Below are positions 1-12,284 of a DNA stretch of 64,000 nucleotides, in pieces. This DNA comes from Brachionus manjavacas (Eukaryota; Rotifera; Eurotatoria; Ploima; Brachionidae). The notes below the pieces were generated by a model that was given only the letters and a program-made list of their open reading frames with translations, searched no databases and had not been told where the DNA came from. Position 1 is the first letter of the stretch. Every line of letters begins with the position of its first letter. The stretch is from positions 124,001 through 188,000 of the forward strand of contig JAHQIY010000036.1 in NCBI GenBank assembly GCA_019054805.1, given 5' to 3'. The position numbers were made by a program, and so were the translations under genes.

Positions 1-1910
1 GTTATTTTAACACATCAAAATTTTGTAAGCTTTCATTTTTACAATTAAAACTTTGCAACATGAGGCTAAAGGGAGGTCAATTACAAATCCAAAGTGACCG
101 GGTTCGTTTAGCTTTTTATTTCTATTTACAAGATATTGGAACTAGGGACATGAGTTCTAATTTTTTATTTTAACAATATTGTAGCAAACACCCATCTCAT
201 CCATTTAATTTTACTTTTTTTTTTTCAAAATTTTAGATTATTAAAAACAAAACAAAATTCTAATTATTATTTATGTCATAAAATTTATTCAGAAACAAAA
301 AAAACGAAAGGAAGTTTAACTTTTAAAAATTTTTTCTAATTTTATTTTGTAATTTACTTTCATCACCCGAGTGGAGTTTTTTGAAATAAAATAAAAAAAA
401 CTCTGTCTCGAGGAAAATCAGGCAAAAAGAATTTAAGAAAAAATGCCATCTCCGCTTAAATCACGCTAAGCAAAGGAAATAGCATCAGTAAACATTTGGC
501 AATTTTTTTCTATTTTACATTTCTAAAAAAAATTGCGTAATTATATTTCAAATTTTAACATGCTTAAGCATTGAGTTTTAATGAAGCAACGTAATTTCAA
601 AATTTCAAAAAAGTTAAATAGAAAAAAAACTTTACACCTTTGAGTTTTTTCATTTTTAATATAGAAAAAAATAATGTCAAATTTTTTTTTAAAAACACAA
701 TGCCAAATTTTATGGAAAATTTTAATTAGAATAATCAAATTACATAATGAGTGCAGCATTTAATTTGCAGCACTATGAGAGAGAGAGAGTATCGATCCGA
801 ATTCTCGATTCACATTTAATTTTAGGATTAGGATTAAACTAATTAGGCTAAACGAAATTTGGACTGTCGTTCCAAGTATTATATCATTATTTCTAAGAGA
901 AAAAAAAAGAAAGAAAGGAGTATAAAAGTGCATGTTTGACATAATCCTGGTAATAGGCAAAGAGTACATTGGAAGCTATTTTTGTATATTTAAATAGGCT
1001 GTCAATGGTCCGAAATCTAAATAAGTCTCTAACGAATATTCCATTGTTATTTTAATTAACTGAATTAAATTGAAGTATTTTTCTAAGCCGAGATTTGGCG
1101 ATCAGAGTGGTCGAGGTTGTGTCCACCCGCGCGCATTTTCTCACTCGGCTTGAATTCAGCTAGATCAATCTATGGTAATTGTGCTAAACAAATAAGCCCG
1201 TGTATATGTTCAATGCTAATGCAAATGACCGGCTCTTTTACTTTTGGTCCTAACTGCAGTTTTCACAGATCATTTGCTAGTAATTTTCCGATGGTCAATC
1301 GAATCTTCGATTGGTCTGTCTCTCATTAGTCTGATTGATTGGCTCTCCAATCAAGCCCAATAGGAAAAGATTTAACTTTTTATTTTCTTTTTTTGTTGTT
1401 GTTTTTGTTGTTGCTGATTACTCTATCTATTAATAGAATATTTTCTCCCCTGTTTTTTTTTTGCTTCCTTTTTGAAAGTACGAAGCAAATTTTGTCGAGA
1501 ACAATCTGAAGATGTTGCGGCATTTTTTGTTAACACGTTGAGTTTGAACACGATAGGTAAGAACAAGATATCTAATTAAGTTAATCTTGTTTGACATTTT
1601 AAGGAAATAAGTTGTGCTGACTTTGTTCTGCTCGCTAAACAAACTGATTAAAATCAGGATGACATTTTTGGCAAACTTAGCTGAGAGGACACGCGCGCGC
1701 TCACTTAGCATCTTGCCGCACAAACAATCAATCAAATAAGTTTTCAAGCTCAAGCCAACTCTGTCTATCTATCTATCTATTTATGTGCCTATTCGAACAC
1801 TAACTATTTAAACCTCTACGTCCTTTATTTAGATTAAAACTGAAACATTTAACAATTGACTGACAAAAAAGTTCCAATCTAGACTAGACTTGCACTTATC
1901 TGATCTCACA
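1..1910. other. AT-rich intergenic DNA
   Basis: No convincing coding sequence. It holds homopolymer runs, a short GA microsatellite (about 776-790) and a TCTA microsatellite (about 1764-1782). Open frames here lack similarity to known proteins and have low-complexity AT-driven composition. The last few hundred bases presumably contain the promoter of the IN-box gene, but no defined element can be named. Confidence 0.6.
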
Positions 1911-2813
1911 ATGTCCAACTCGGTTGTATTTAAATGCGAATTTGAAAGACAAGTAAAGAACAAGTGCTCCAGTTACATTGACCCGAACGCCAAGCTCAAT
2001 TCCATCATGCAAACCACCGCTCAATCAAAGCCCAAAAATTACAAAAAAATAAAGTCGTTTATTTCGCACAAGTTGCGCAAGCTCTTGCAGCACACGCCCG
2101 AGCATCTGCACGCCAAAAAGACCCGCGCCAGTCCTCAGGTCCAACTGCTCAAGTTCGACTACAAGTCAAATTTTGTTGCCATGGAAACGACCGAGAAGCC
2201 CACTTTGGCGTCTCGTTTCGCCTCAAGACCAAGACGCCACTCGAACGGGACTTCGTCGTCGTCAAGCTCGACTTCGTCGTTGTCCTCGTGCAACAGCGAA
2301 CAGTTTTTTTTGCTAACTTCTCAAAACAACGACCAGCAGCAACAGCAACAGTCCGAATTGAATTTGACAGAAAATTTTGTCGAGTCGAGCACCCCAGTGG
2401 CCAAGAGTCGAGTTGTCCGCCGCGACCTATTCCAAGAGCCGAGTGAGCCGATTGCCTTCTCGTCATACGAAGACGATTGTCAAATGGACCAAACCTGCCA
2501 GTTGGACGAGTCCACCCAGTGTCAAGAGTCGCCGATTTTGCTCGAGTCCACTTTTAACAACAGTAGCTTGAGCAACTTGAGCGATGATTTGATCATTGTG
2601 CAAACTACTAGTGCTCCGGTGCAATCGCACGGGCCAAGGCATCAAAGTGTGGATGAGAATTTAAAAATGATCAACAAATATCACAACGACACAAATGCTT
2701 CTTTTAAACAATTGCCGCAGTGGGCTCTGGGTCACAATTTAAATGTTGCCCTCGTCAATCAACTCTATTACAACCCTGCTGCGCGTGGAGTTTTCAATCC
2801 TGAACAAAATTAA
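1911..2813 (+). CDS. INCENP-like protein with C-terminal IN-box
   Basis: Single-exon gene of 300 residues. The start is the ATG at 1911; the frame is open a little further upstream but without an ATG. Seen: a basic N-terminal third (about residues 35-70), a serine-rich stretch with a run of eleven serines and threonines near residues 115-130, a glutamine run near 145, an acidic middle, and a C-terminus (about 268-296) reading LPQWALGHNLNVALVNQ followed by LYYNP. Known: the INCENP IN-box, which wraps and activates Aurora B/C kinase, has the pattern P-x-W-A-x-G-x-x-L-x-x-A-[IL]-[IV]-x-Q-x-Y. The match is nearly complete. Odd: the protein ends a few residues after the box, so the usual TSS activation-loop partner is absent, and it is much shorter than vertebrate INCENP with no obvious CEN box or single alpha-helix. 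Third-codon GC is higher than in neighbouring genes. It could be a reduced INCENP or a separate IN-box regulator. A polyadenylation signal AATAAA lies near 2900. Confidence 0.8.
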   Translation: MSNSVVFKCEFERQVKNKCSSYIDPNAKLNSIMQTTAQSKPKNYKKIKSFISHKLRKLLQHTPEHLHAKKTRASPQVQLLKFDYKSNFVAMETTEKPTLASRFASRPRRHSNGTSSSSSSTSSLSSCNSEQFFLLTSQNNDQQQQQQSELNLTENFVESSTPVAKSRVVRRDLFQEPSEPIAFSSYEDDCQMDQTCQLDESTQCQESPILLESTFNNSSLSNLSDDLIIVQTTSAPVQSHGPRHQSVDENLKMINKYHNDTNASFKQLPQWALGHNLNVALVNQLYYNPAARGVFNPEQN

Positions 2814-3447
2814 TCTTTTGCTATTACAACTTACATTTTATTTATTTTGTACAGATTTTGTATATTTTTTGAAATTTTATTTTTCCATACCCAAAAATTA
2901 ATAAAATTATTGAAATAAATTTGTTTCTCTTGATTATTTTCCCGCTTTATCAAATTATAATTCTTTTCCATTAAAAAAAATTAGATTAAAAAAAAACTAT
3001 TAAAACTATTAAAAAGAGATTTTTTAAAATAATACAAATTTTACTTCTTCATTGAAAACTAATTTTTTTTCGAAATTTTTTTTTAAAGAGAGAATGTGCT
3101 CTTTTTTACAAGGAAAAAATATTTTTATATAAATTTCTTAATAATTAAGTCTAAAAGTTATTTTCCTTTGTTGGTTGTATGAGTGTCAAGTTAAATTACT
3201 TAATAAAGCAATAGACTCACTCTAACAAATTCTAATTTTTTTGTTAAACCATAGGAAATTCAAAAAATAAAAATTTTACTTTGTCGTTGAAAAGAATATT
3301 CTTGCTCAAAAATTAGAGTCAAATTTTTTAAATTTTTTAGCAAATATCAAAAAAAAATAGGCTTTTTTTATTTTAATATATTACAATTTTTTTTTTTTTT
3401 TTTTTTTTTTTTAAATAATCTAAATTTTGTAAAATTAAAATTGCTAA

Positions 3448-3530
3448 CAAGAGGGCTGAAAAGAAGGCTATGCCATTCGGAGCTGCCCTGGAAATTTTCC
3501 TTTCCTAAATTATCTTTTAAATAAAAAATA
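3448..3530 (+). repeat. interspersed repeat, CATTCGG family
   Basis: The unit contains GAAGGCTATGCCATTCGG, then a CCTGG block and a CCTAAATTAT tail running into ATAAA repeats. The same order of blocks recurs near 11340-11400, 20320-20400 and, on the minus strand, 34498-34560, 58620-58690 and 58764-58832. The shared 3' tail resembles the end of a non-LTR element or SINE. The parent element is unknown. Confidence 0.5.
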
Positions 3531-5499
3531 AAATAAATATTACAATACTGAGTTATTTTTTTTAGATTTAATTGCTCTTCAATTAATTTATATTAGCAGA
3601 GGTAATGTGATCGTTTTAGCATCAATTAATTAAAGAAAATAAAATAATTTGTAGTAAATTTTTTTAAATTTTAAATAAAATCAAATTTTTGTCCAGACAT
3701 TTTAGAGAAATTAATTTAATTTGAATGTTTCCTTTTTTAGGTGAATAACGGATAGGTAAGTGTAATTATTTTTGTGTTCAATTTGGCCAAGATTGTTTGG
3801 CTCGATAAGCTTTGATAGTAGCAATTTGCAATAAACAATAGTGACGAGTGTGATCTTGTTACGGACTAAACAAATACTAATCTGTCTATGATTACAAGAG
3901 ATTAGGTGTATAATTAGCAAGCAAATAAGTCTGCCAAATAATCAGTTTATTTCAGTGGTCTGACGATCTGATAATTGCACAGAAATGCATCATCTCCATG
4001 CCAAAGTGTGATATCAGATATGCCATAAGCTGGAAAAAGAGCGATAAAATCTTGGCCATCTGACTCAGAGTTATTTTTGCTAGACACTGGATTAATGCAG
4101 AGCAAAAATGTAATCTGAAGAGAAGATCGCTTGTGGATTATGCGTTTGCACTTTATGCTATTTGCATGACAAAGCTGCGGAGTTAAGAGCATTTGATATT
4201 TCACCTGTAATAATTACTAAGAAAAACTTGCCTATTAGGCTGGATTAAGACAAGTGATCGATGAAAAGGAACTAAGTATTCCAAACAAATTAATCGGTCT
4301 TTTTCGACTCGAGTATTTCCTTGGAGATAAATGGCTTTTGTTGTTTATTTTAATTAACTGAAAAATTCGACCAGGGAGATAGATCGACAAATATTCGAAA
4401 TCGATCTGAGCCGATCTGAAACTTGTAAATATTTCGGCAGAATATTTTTCAAAATCAGGAATTTAACAAGTTCTCATTTGTAAACAAATGTTTTGTTTAT
4501 GTTGAGAGGAGATAAAAATTTGTTTACGATGCCATCAAGAACGTTAGATTAATAGGGGAGCTTAGATTTCAAGTGGAGCACAATTTACAATTTTGATTCA
4601 ATCAAGTTTAATAAGCTAGAAGACATTAACGATCACCTTTATTGTTCTCATTCAGACCAACAATGCTTTATTAAATTATTTTGCTCAATTGAAATTTAAA
4701 ACTGTAAATCGCCTGAGGACTGGTCATTAATATTCCAAGGACTATTATGCAAAACAGTCAGAATTAGCATCGAATTAATATGTTAATGACTGGAGAGATT
4801 TTCTTAGTTGGTCTATGATGGGCCTTAATCAAACGGTTGCATGTTTGAGTCTAATCGTTTTTTGATTATCTTTGACTAGTAAATAAATAATTTGTCCTCG
4901 TAGGATTAAAAAGTGAACGCTACGAATGCCCAGCTAAACAATGAGACATTTGCACAACACGAACATATCGTGTATCTAGTGCCGCTTTTGATTTCTTTTT
5001 ATCTCCTGAGTAATAAAGATTTGAGGATAAAATAATTTGACCATAAAATAAATAATCTTCTCTTTTTTTCATTTATTTGTTTGCAATTGAAAAAAAATAT
5101 TATTTCTAATCCAAATGAGCTTTTAATTTATTCATCACCAAAAGTCTCATTCAATAATTTATTAGTATGAAAAAAATTTAATTTTTTTTCCCTAGAATAA
5201 TGCAGCCCAATTATTTACTCAAAAAATGTGGATAATTTAAAAAATTAAATTAAAAATGACCAAACTTTGATTAAAAATTAATAATATATTTAAGGTAAAA
5301 GTGCTACATAAAAAACAACCTTGAAATTTGAATCTCTTAAATCAATTACTTTAAAAAATGGAAATTTTCAAGAAAATTTTAAAGTATTATCAAACTTGTA
5401 AAAATATTAATTATTAAATAAATTTTTAATTGTTTTTTAAATTTTTTTATTCTTATTTTCATATGTAAATATTTTTAATCTTATTTTTTTTTTACATTT

Positions 5500-5545
5500 A
5501 ATGCCTGTGAGGCCATCTTTTGAATAAATAAATAAATTAATTTAT
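5500..5545 (+). repeat. LINE-like 3' tail
   Basis: The segment ATGCCTGTGAGGCCATCTTT runs into (AATAAATA)n. A G/C-rich GCC block followed by AATAAA repeats is the usual end of CR1/L2/RTE-like non-LTR retrotransposons. No body of the element is visible upstream, so this would be a heavily 5'-truncated copy. Confidence 0.35.
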
Positions 5546-5725
5546 CTCAAATAAGATCACTCAATAAAAATTGAAAATGAAAACTAGCATAAAATAAAAA
5601 AAAATAAGAAAACAAATATAAAACACCAGGATGTCAGCTGCTTTATGGCTAAACGCCCTTCTGTCACCCGTGATTTTTTTTAAAAATTCAAAAAAAATAA
5701 ATCGTTTCTTTTAATATATATTTTT

Positions 5726-5795
5726 GGTGGATACCCAAGACAGTTTCACAAGTCTTCTTTTCAGTCCCATTTTAAGAAAGTGTTCGGAAAATTTT
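5726..5795 (-). repeat. interspersed repeat, GATATCCACC family
   Basis: Read on the minus strand this holds a GAACACTTTC block, a GAAGAC block, then GGGTATCCACC and poly-T. The same order occurs near 10984-11058 and, on the opposite strand, near 34810-34890. Short, old and non-coding. Confidence 0.4.
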
Positions 5796-7204
5796 GAGCT
5801 ATTCGATTTAAAAAAAAATAGTTAGAAAAACATTAGTTGTTGTGCTTCTCTTACTTTTAAAATAATTGAAAATTATATTATCCTTATTTTATTAAAAATA
5901 TAAAATTTTAAATCACCGCAGATCTGCCTAAACAAAATTGTTCTAAAAATTAAAAGTAAATAAATTACAGAATCAAAAATAGAAAAATTTTATAATAATT
6001 TAATCAATTTTATAAAAGCTTATTAGTAATTTTTAAATTATTTTTGAAAACATCAATATTGTACTAATAATTTTTATTTTGGACAACATTTAAACTATGA
6101 GAATATTCGAAAGCTTTATTTCAATTTGGTTACAAAGAGAAAGGTGACTCAGTTTAGCTCTTGTTAAATTCAATTAGTTCATGAATTGCCATTTCATAGA
6201 TATCCTCAAAAATTCTATCCGAATTTATATCAAAATTGAATAAATGAAAGAAGATAATACACCTAAAAATAATTCTGTTAATAATTAAAAGCTTTAGAAC
6301 TTACTCATTTTAATTTTAATTTGTTACCACATAGAAGTATTTAGATATTGATGACTTAAAATTTTGATATAAAGGTGCAATACTTAATCTAAAAATCAAA
6401 AATTTGATAATCATTATAAAAAAAATTTTACTTTTCTTTATATAAACTATAAACAATTATATAAACTGAGTTATTTAAATGAAATTTAGCTTGTTAAACC
6501 CAAAAAAAAAAGGTTATTTTTAAACCAAAAAAGCAAATCTTTTTGTTTTTTCCAAAACAGACTAAAGTCTTTAATGCGAACACGGTGGAAACACAAAGTC
6601 AAAATGTTTATTATAATTATTATTATTTTTATTTTTAATTTATTCAATGAACGCCTTGTAGGCAATGAAAAAAAAAAAACAAAAAATAATAAAATAAAAT
6701 AATTAAACAATTAGGGCAAAAAAGAATTGTAAGACAAATGAAGAGCACTTTTCCATAGTTAGTTTTAAATGATCATTTATACATATTTTTTTTTTCATTA
6801 ATTTTCTAAATTATTATTCAAGTTTTTAATTTGTAAAATTTCAATTTTCTAGTTTCTGCTTTCATTTCTTTTCTATTTTTTTGTCTCACCACTCAAGGCT
6901 TATTATAATATTAAATATAAAAATTTAAAAATAAAGAAAGGCGATTTGGATTATTTTGTATTTTACATATTCAAATTTTATTATAAATAAAATCTAATTT
7001 TGGAAATATTTAAAAATCTATTCAAATTAAATAAAAAATATTAGTAAGAATTAAATTTAAAAGAGAATTATTTGAACGTACTTGAGAGAAAAGAAAATTT
7101 TTATTTTAAAATTAATTTATTTTTAAAAAATAAGTTAAAAAATTAAAAAAATAAATATTATATTTAATAAGTCCGGTATAATTTGGAAGAAAATGTATTA
7201 TGTA

Positions 7205-7856
7205 TCATATTTTATTTAAAGGATTAATGTTGCAGAGTGACACTCGAGGCTTAGATGATTTACTTATTAATCTCGGCTCTAGGAATGGTAATGGAGCAAT
7301 ACTTGGTTTGTTAACATTTTTTGAAGATGAGTTATTCAATGAGGTAATACCCATTCTTGGTCTTCTTGATGTTGACTTATTTAATTCCGAATTTATTTGC
7401 TGAATTGATTGTTTTACAAATTCCGCATCATCCAAATTCTTAGTGTTGTCGGCACCGTGCGTGGATTTCAAGATTCTTTTCTAAAAACAAAAAAATAAAT
7501 TAAATATTTAAAATTAAATTTTTTTTAATAATTTAAAAATTTACATTAATAGCCGAGGAAGTAGACTTTCTTTGATTATAGGTATTTTTGACAAAATTAG
7601 TTTGTTTCTTGTACAAATCAGCTGACTGAATGATGTTGTTGATTGTGGAGTCTATCTGACTTGAATCAAAATTGTAGCTCAATTTGCGCTTTCTTAATGA
7701 AGTTTTTCGATTTAAAGTAGTTCTGATTTTGGAAAGCTGAAGGTCCAATCTTTTGATTGATGGAATACTGCGACGTTTTACAGTTTTTACTACAATGAAG
7801 CTTGATTCGCAAAAAGTGTTCTCCAAATTGATTCCAAACGATAATTCAAGTTCCAT
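7205..7856 (-). CDS. Gene A: two-exon MGL-motif family protein
   Basis: Not recognised as a known family. Exon 1 is 7545-7856 (ATG at 7856) and exon 2 is 7205-7480. The intron 7481-7544 has GT and AG ends and joins in phase 0, giving 195 residues. The protein is basic and probably unstructured. A short amphipathic stretch (about 125-138) precedes the motif RRPRMGITSL (about 143-152), and PLPFLE follows near 167-172. Both motifs are shared with genes B, C, D and E in this window (the second with B, C and D). It lies about 2.2 kb outside the left palindrome arm, in the mirror position of gene E. Function unknown. The clean intron and conserved motif support a real gene; transcription cannot be judged. 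Confidence 0.55.
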
Positions 7857-10039
7857 TTTAAATTCTTTTTATTATCAGAAGGATTTCTGTTCTGGTTATC
7901 TGACACTAAGATCAGTTATTTTTATACAGAAAGGAGATAAATTATGATCAAAAAAATAAATTAAATTTGTTTGGTTTCCGGTTGTTTTGAATGGAGTAAA
8001 AATTGCCGAAAAACTTCGAAATTTAAATTATCAAACGTTTCGAGCGAACTCGTTCAATAAAAATTCTTGAAGACTTCCTTCGAAATGTCAAAACTCTTAT
8101 TTGAAAAATGTTTATGATCACACAATCAAAGCTAGTAATTAGATGTGAATTTTATAATGAAAAGGTAAGTTATTATTCATTTATAGGTAAATAAAATTTC
8201 GATTCTATCAAATTATGAGTTTTGAAAAATATCTAAGAGTTCAATTTTAGCCGATGTAATATTCTTAATACATAATCGTATCTATCAATCTTCTTAGCTA
8301 AATCCATTATCAAATGCTTACAATATCGCAAACGCTGGCATCTGATTTTTCATCAGCTCATCATGTACCTATACTGAATTTTAATTAAGTAATTATTTTA
8401 ATTGATCTTTTTAATGTTGAAAGTACTCTTAAATACAAAATGCTGCAAAAATTTAAAATTGAAAAAAAGTATTTTAAAAGTCTTGATTAAAATTTAACAT
8501 TTTATTTTAATTATTTTTAGTTATTTCACTATTGAGATCATCTTAATTCGAAAGTATACTCAATTTTTATTAATTAGTCATTTTTAAATTAATTTTAAAA
8601 AAATTTTTCTCAAAAATTAAAACTACCAATTTATAGTACCATTATAACAAATTTTATTACTATTTATTTTTAAAATTAATTTGGGAAGAATACAAAAATA
8701 TGATAAAATTTAATGTTTTAAAATTTTTAAAAATATTTTTTTATTTTTCATTACAAAAGAGTTCATTTTTAAAGTCCAATATTTTCGTTAGGTCAATTTT
8801 TTTTCATATTAACTTTTGTGTCCCTATTTCAACATAAAGTTTTTAACTAATAATATTTTAATTTTTTTTAATACATTTTTTATTCTGAAAGAGAATTAGC
8901 TCGGTTTTTTTTAGGTTTTATTATTTGGTGCTGTAAATTGTTGATTAACATGTTAGTTAAAAATTTGTATTTTGACTTAGTTGAACTAAAAGATTCAATT
9001 TAATGGAAGACTTTTAAATGAAGAAACGATTAAAAATTATTAATTAAAAAATTTAACAAAAAACAAAAAAAATACAAACAAAAAACAATTTCAGTATAAA
9101 TAAATATTTCAACTAGTGCCCAACTGACAAACAGATCATTAATTCATTTATAGAATAATTACATTAAAAATACAATTTATAAAACAATTGAATACTAAGT
9201 AAATTTAATTTTTGTTAATTTAATATTTAGATTGACTAAGTTAATTTTTTTTTGAAATTTAGAATAAAATTATTATTAAAACTTATGTGGAATTCAGAAC
9301 ATAACTTTGAAATAACAAAATAAATGTTTAAAAAATTTTTTAAATTTATTAAATCAAAATTTTTTTATCCGGATTTAATAAAAAAAATAAAAGATTAGGT
9401 GAAATTTGCGGCATACATTGTTCTGTATCATTCAAGAGGTTGAAATTGTTTTTAGACAAAATTAATTTCAAATCGATCTATCCGGCTCTACACAAGTGAT
9501 ATTCAAAATTTGACTTTATATTTTTAATATAAAAAAACTAGTTGAAGTGGATGACTTTGATTAAAAGAAATCAAGTTGCTAAACAAAGCTATGAAATTTA
9601 AAATTTAAAAAAAAGAAGTTTAAAAACGGCAAAACTTGTTTTCACAAGTTCTTAATTAAACCGGATCGAGTGTAATTAAAGACCTTGATTCTTTTGAAAT
9701 AATGTTTTATCGATGAATAAAATCGAAAGCTCAAAAGCTTTTATTAATTATTATTTAATCGGTGTATGATTATTTTTCTTCAAAATTCCGATCTCTTCAA
9801 ACCTGTACTTATTTCGACTATTTTAAAGGTAAACATTTCAACAAGTTTAAGTGCTTGGCTGATTTGGCTCTAAGCAACAATCAACTCTTTAATTAAATTA
9901 AACTTAGCTTACCTAAATTAAATTGGATTCGAAAAAAGTTTTCAAGCCGAGAAAGAATTTAAGATTTTTGCAAAGTGAGCTCTTATCATTCATTACAACC
10001 TCTTGAGAAATTTAAAAATATTTTTCAAGAATTTATTGT
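7857..10039. other. AT-rich intergenic DNA
   Basis: About 2.2 kb between gene A and the outer end of the left palindrome arm. I see no coding region or recognisable repeat. The first few hundred bases would contain the gene A promoter. Confidence 0.5.
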
Positions 10040-10469
10040 TTAATTTTATTACTTATCAGGATTAATAAGTGCCTTGAGACTGTGTTCAAGAGGATAGCAA
10101 TTAATCTTGAGATTTAAAATGTTAGACCATGTCATTATTAGGCCTAATGAGATTGACCAACAATTGATTACTTGGACAAATACTGAATAAGTGTTTAGTT
10201 TGTTGCGTTTTAAGATTTGAGGCTCAAAAATCTCTAGCTCAAACATCTTAATCTGTGTAAACTTGATTGTCACAGTAATTCGAATAGAAAACCTATTCGT
10301 TTATCTTTCTTTAAATAAATCACTTTACGTGATCTTTCAGCCTATTAGTAAACACGAAATCTGAGCTAAACGGTCAGCAACAGCAATTAGTTCCAATTAG
10401 AGTCTCATTGAAAAAGCCCAATCCGTCAGTCTGACAGCAATCATTTGTACTCAAGCTCAAACCAAAGTG

Positions 10470-11660
10470 CTTTTGGGTGCTTAGCAAACTTTTTCAATTA
10501 AAATATCAGCTTTTCATTTAATTGCTTTTGTCATCTCTTCTGACAAAAACACTTTTGAACATCCTGAGTAAAGATACACGTCAAGCTTAATCATTTTTAC
10601 AGCTTACTTTTACTATCATAGTCCCCTCATTGCTGGTATATCCTTGATCAGATCAGCCAACTTGGTTAAACATCTTTCTCTTTCTCTCTCTCTTTCAATT
10701 GTTTTATTAATTTATTAATTTAAAAATAATAATATTTGGGAAAAAAAATTGTAGAGCGTTTGCGAATGACAGTGTCTTCTTTGGAAAACTCAAGCTAGTA
10801 TTGTAATTAAATAATTAAAAAAAAGTATTTATAAGAAATAATCATTTGAAATTTTTTTTATTAATCTAGTAATTTAGGCAATTTAAAACAAGGTAAAGAA
10901 AATAAAAGATCGAATTCTATAGAGCACTATTTTTGATAGAATCGAATAGCTCAAACTTTTTTTTTTCATTTTAAAAATTTCGTGAACACTTTCCTAACTT
11001 GAGGCTTAGAAGAAGGCAAGTGTCTTTCGGAAATGCTCAAGATATCCACCCAAATTTTATTTTTTTTAAGTCAAATTTAATTTAATTCTGAAGAGTGTCA
11101 GAAAAATGTTGAGAATATTGAGAATTTTAAGAAAAAAAAGTACACTTGTGAAGAATAAATTTTTTTTCATGTCATTTTTGATTTTGATGCACTTTTTTGT
11201 GCTGATTCAAACTTTTCTAAGCATAGTTTAATTTTTATATTTAATTTTTTTTTGAGATTTCAAATTAATTTTCAACTTTTTTTCGAAAATATCAAAACTT
11301 TTTGTTTTACATTTCATCTTTAAATCAAAAAAAGACTTGAAAGAAGACATAAAGCCATTCGGATCAGTCCCAGGAGTGTATCCCTCTAAAAAATTAAAAA
11401 AAAAAAAGAAAATTCTTATTCTGTCTGCTGACTATTTTTGAAAGTTTAAAATAACCTGTGTCTTTTTCTGAATAGTGCGGTGCAGATTGTTCCAGTTGTT
11501 GTTAAGTTGGTGCTCAGTGTTCTTTTGGGTGCTGTACAATGCTGTACAAACTTTTTTTAATTTAAAATATCAACTTTTCATTTAATTGCTTTTCTCATCT
11601 TTCTCAACAAAATGAGCTAGCAAGTATCTGAAGCAACGATACACATCAAACTTATCAATG
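10470..11660 (+). repeat. Diverged tandem duplication inside the arm
   Basis: About 10470-10600 and 11510-11660 resemble each other. Both read CTTTTGGGTGCT, then a block around ATATCA(G/A)CTTTTCATTTAATTGC, then a variant of GATACACGTCAAGCTTA. Both are followed by a polypyrimidine CTTTCTCT tract (about 10677-10705 and 11913-11942). This suggests an old 1 kb tandem duplication that predates the inverted duplication, since the right arm carries both copies (about 34250-34370 and 35280-35410). Confidence 0.55.
11340..11400 (+). repeat. interspersed repeat, CATTCGG family
   Basis: Contains GAAGACATAAAGCCATTCGG followed by a CCCAGGAGTG block and an A-rich tail. It is a member of the family described at 3448, and its mirror copy lies in the right arm near 34498-34560. 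Confidence 0.45.
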
Positions 11661-11893
11661 ATAAATTGATAAATTGATTTTTTATTTATGTTCCAGTTCT
11701 TGCCCAAAGGTACATCAACATTTTATATCTTTACCATGTAAGTTATCTATTTAGATTTTGTTTTTTAGATTTTATTTAATTGTCGGCTGGCTTTTAGATT
11801 TAGAATTTAGAATTTAATTAAAAAATAAGAAAAAAACGAATTTTTATTCTGAACAAAAATAAACATTTTGTAGATCTTGAACAAGATATAAAC

Positions 11894-12079
11894 TCACCAA
11901 ATGAGCATATTTTGCTTCTCTTTCTCTCTCTCTTTCTCTCTCAATCTTTTGTTTTCATTTATCAGAATGTTGTTGAACGTGTTCTCGATAAGCTCCTGTT
12001 TTCTCCAGTCGAGCCAATTGTCATAGTTTCCAATATCTGGATGGCTCGATGTGATCACTTCCTGCTGTTGTGAAATCAT
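11894..12079 (-). CDS. Small ORF or first exon conserved in left arm
   Basis: A 61-codon frame starting at the ATG at 12079, beginning MISQQQEVITSSHPDIGNYD and ending in a charged KR/E repeat. The mirror frame at 33807-33992 differs by a single residue (E to K in the charged repeat). The last codons overlap a strong splice-donor-like TTTG/GTGAGT just before the stop, in both arms. It may therefore be the first exon of a spliced gene whose later exons I could not find, rather than a complete 61-residue protein. No known domain. The tryptophan-containing YDNWLDWRKQELIENTF segment looks helical. Confidence 0.35.
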   Translation of the reverse strand: MISQQQEVITSSHPDIGNYDNWLDWRKQELIENTFNNILINENKRLREKEREKEKQNMLIW

Positions 12080-12284
12080 TCGATTCGACCAGCTCTGGAG
12101 CTCAAAACTATTCTCTTTGCGTGCAAATTCTAATTATACAACTGTATAAAGTTGAGATCAAGTTTTATGAGTAGTAGTTAGATTGTAAAAATAATTCCAT
12201 TATCCGAATATTGTACTGTTAAATTTTTCACCATCAAGCTAAGATAATCATAAAACATGGGCTAAATAAACATTTGGAGCCTAT

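Larger units (their letters stand above)
2814..7204. other. AT-rich intergenic DNA with repeat remnants
   Basis: About 4.4 kb with no supportable gene. It contains poly-T runs (near 3390-3410), an interspersed repeat copy near 3448-3530, a LINE-like 3' tail near 5500-5545 and another repeat copy near 5726-5795. Short open frames here have AT-driven composition and no recognisable domain. Confidence 0.5.

Noticed and set aside
820-850. TTAGGATTAGGATTA as a telomere-like repeat
   Set aside because: Only two imperfect units; too short to be a telomeric array.
2149-2645. Open frames overlapping the IN-box gene on both strands
   Set aside because: Shadows of a GC-richer, low-complexity coding region; no domain and no start context of their own.
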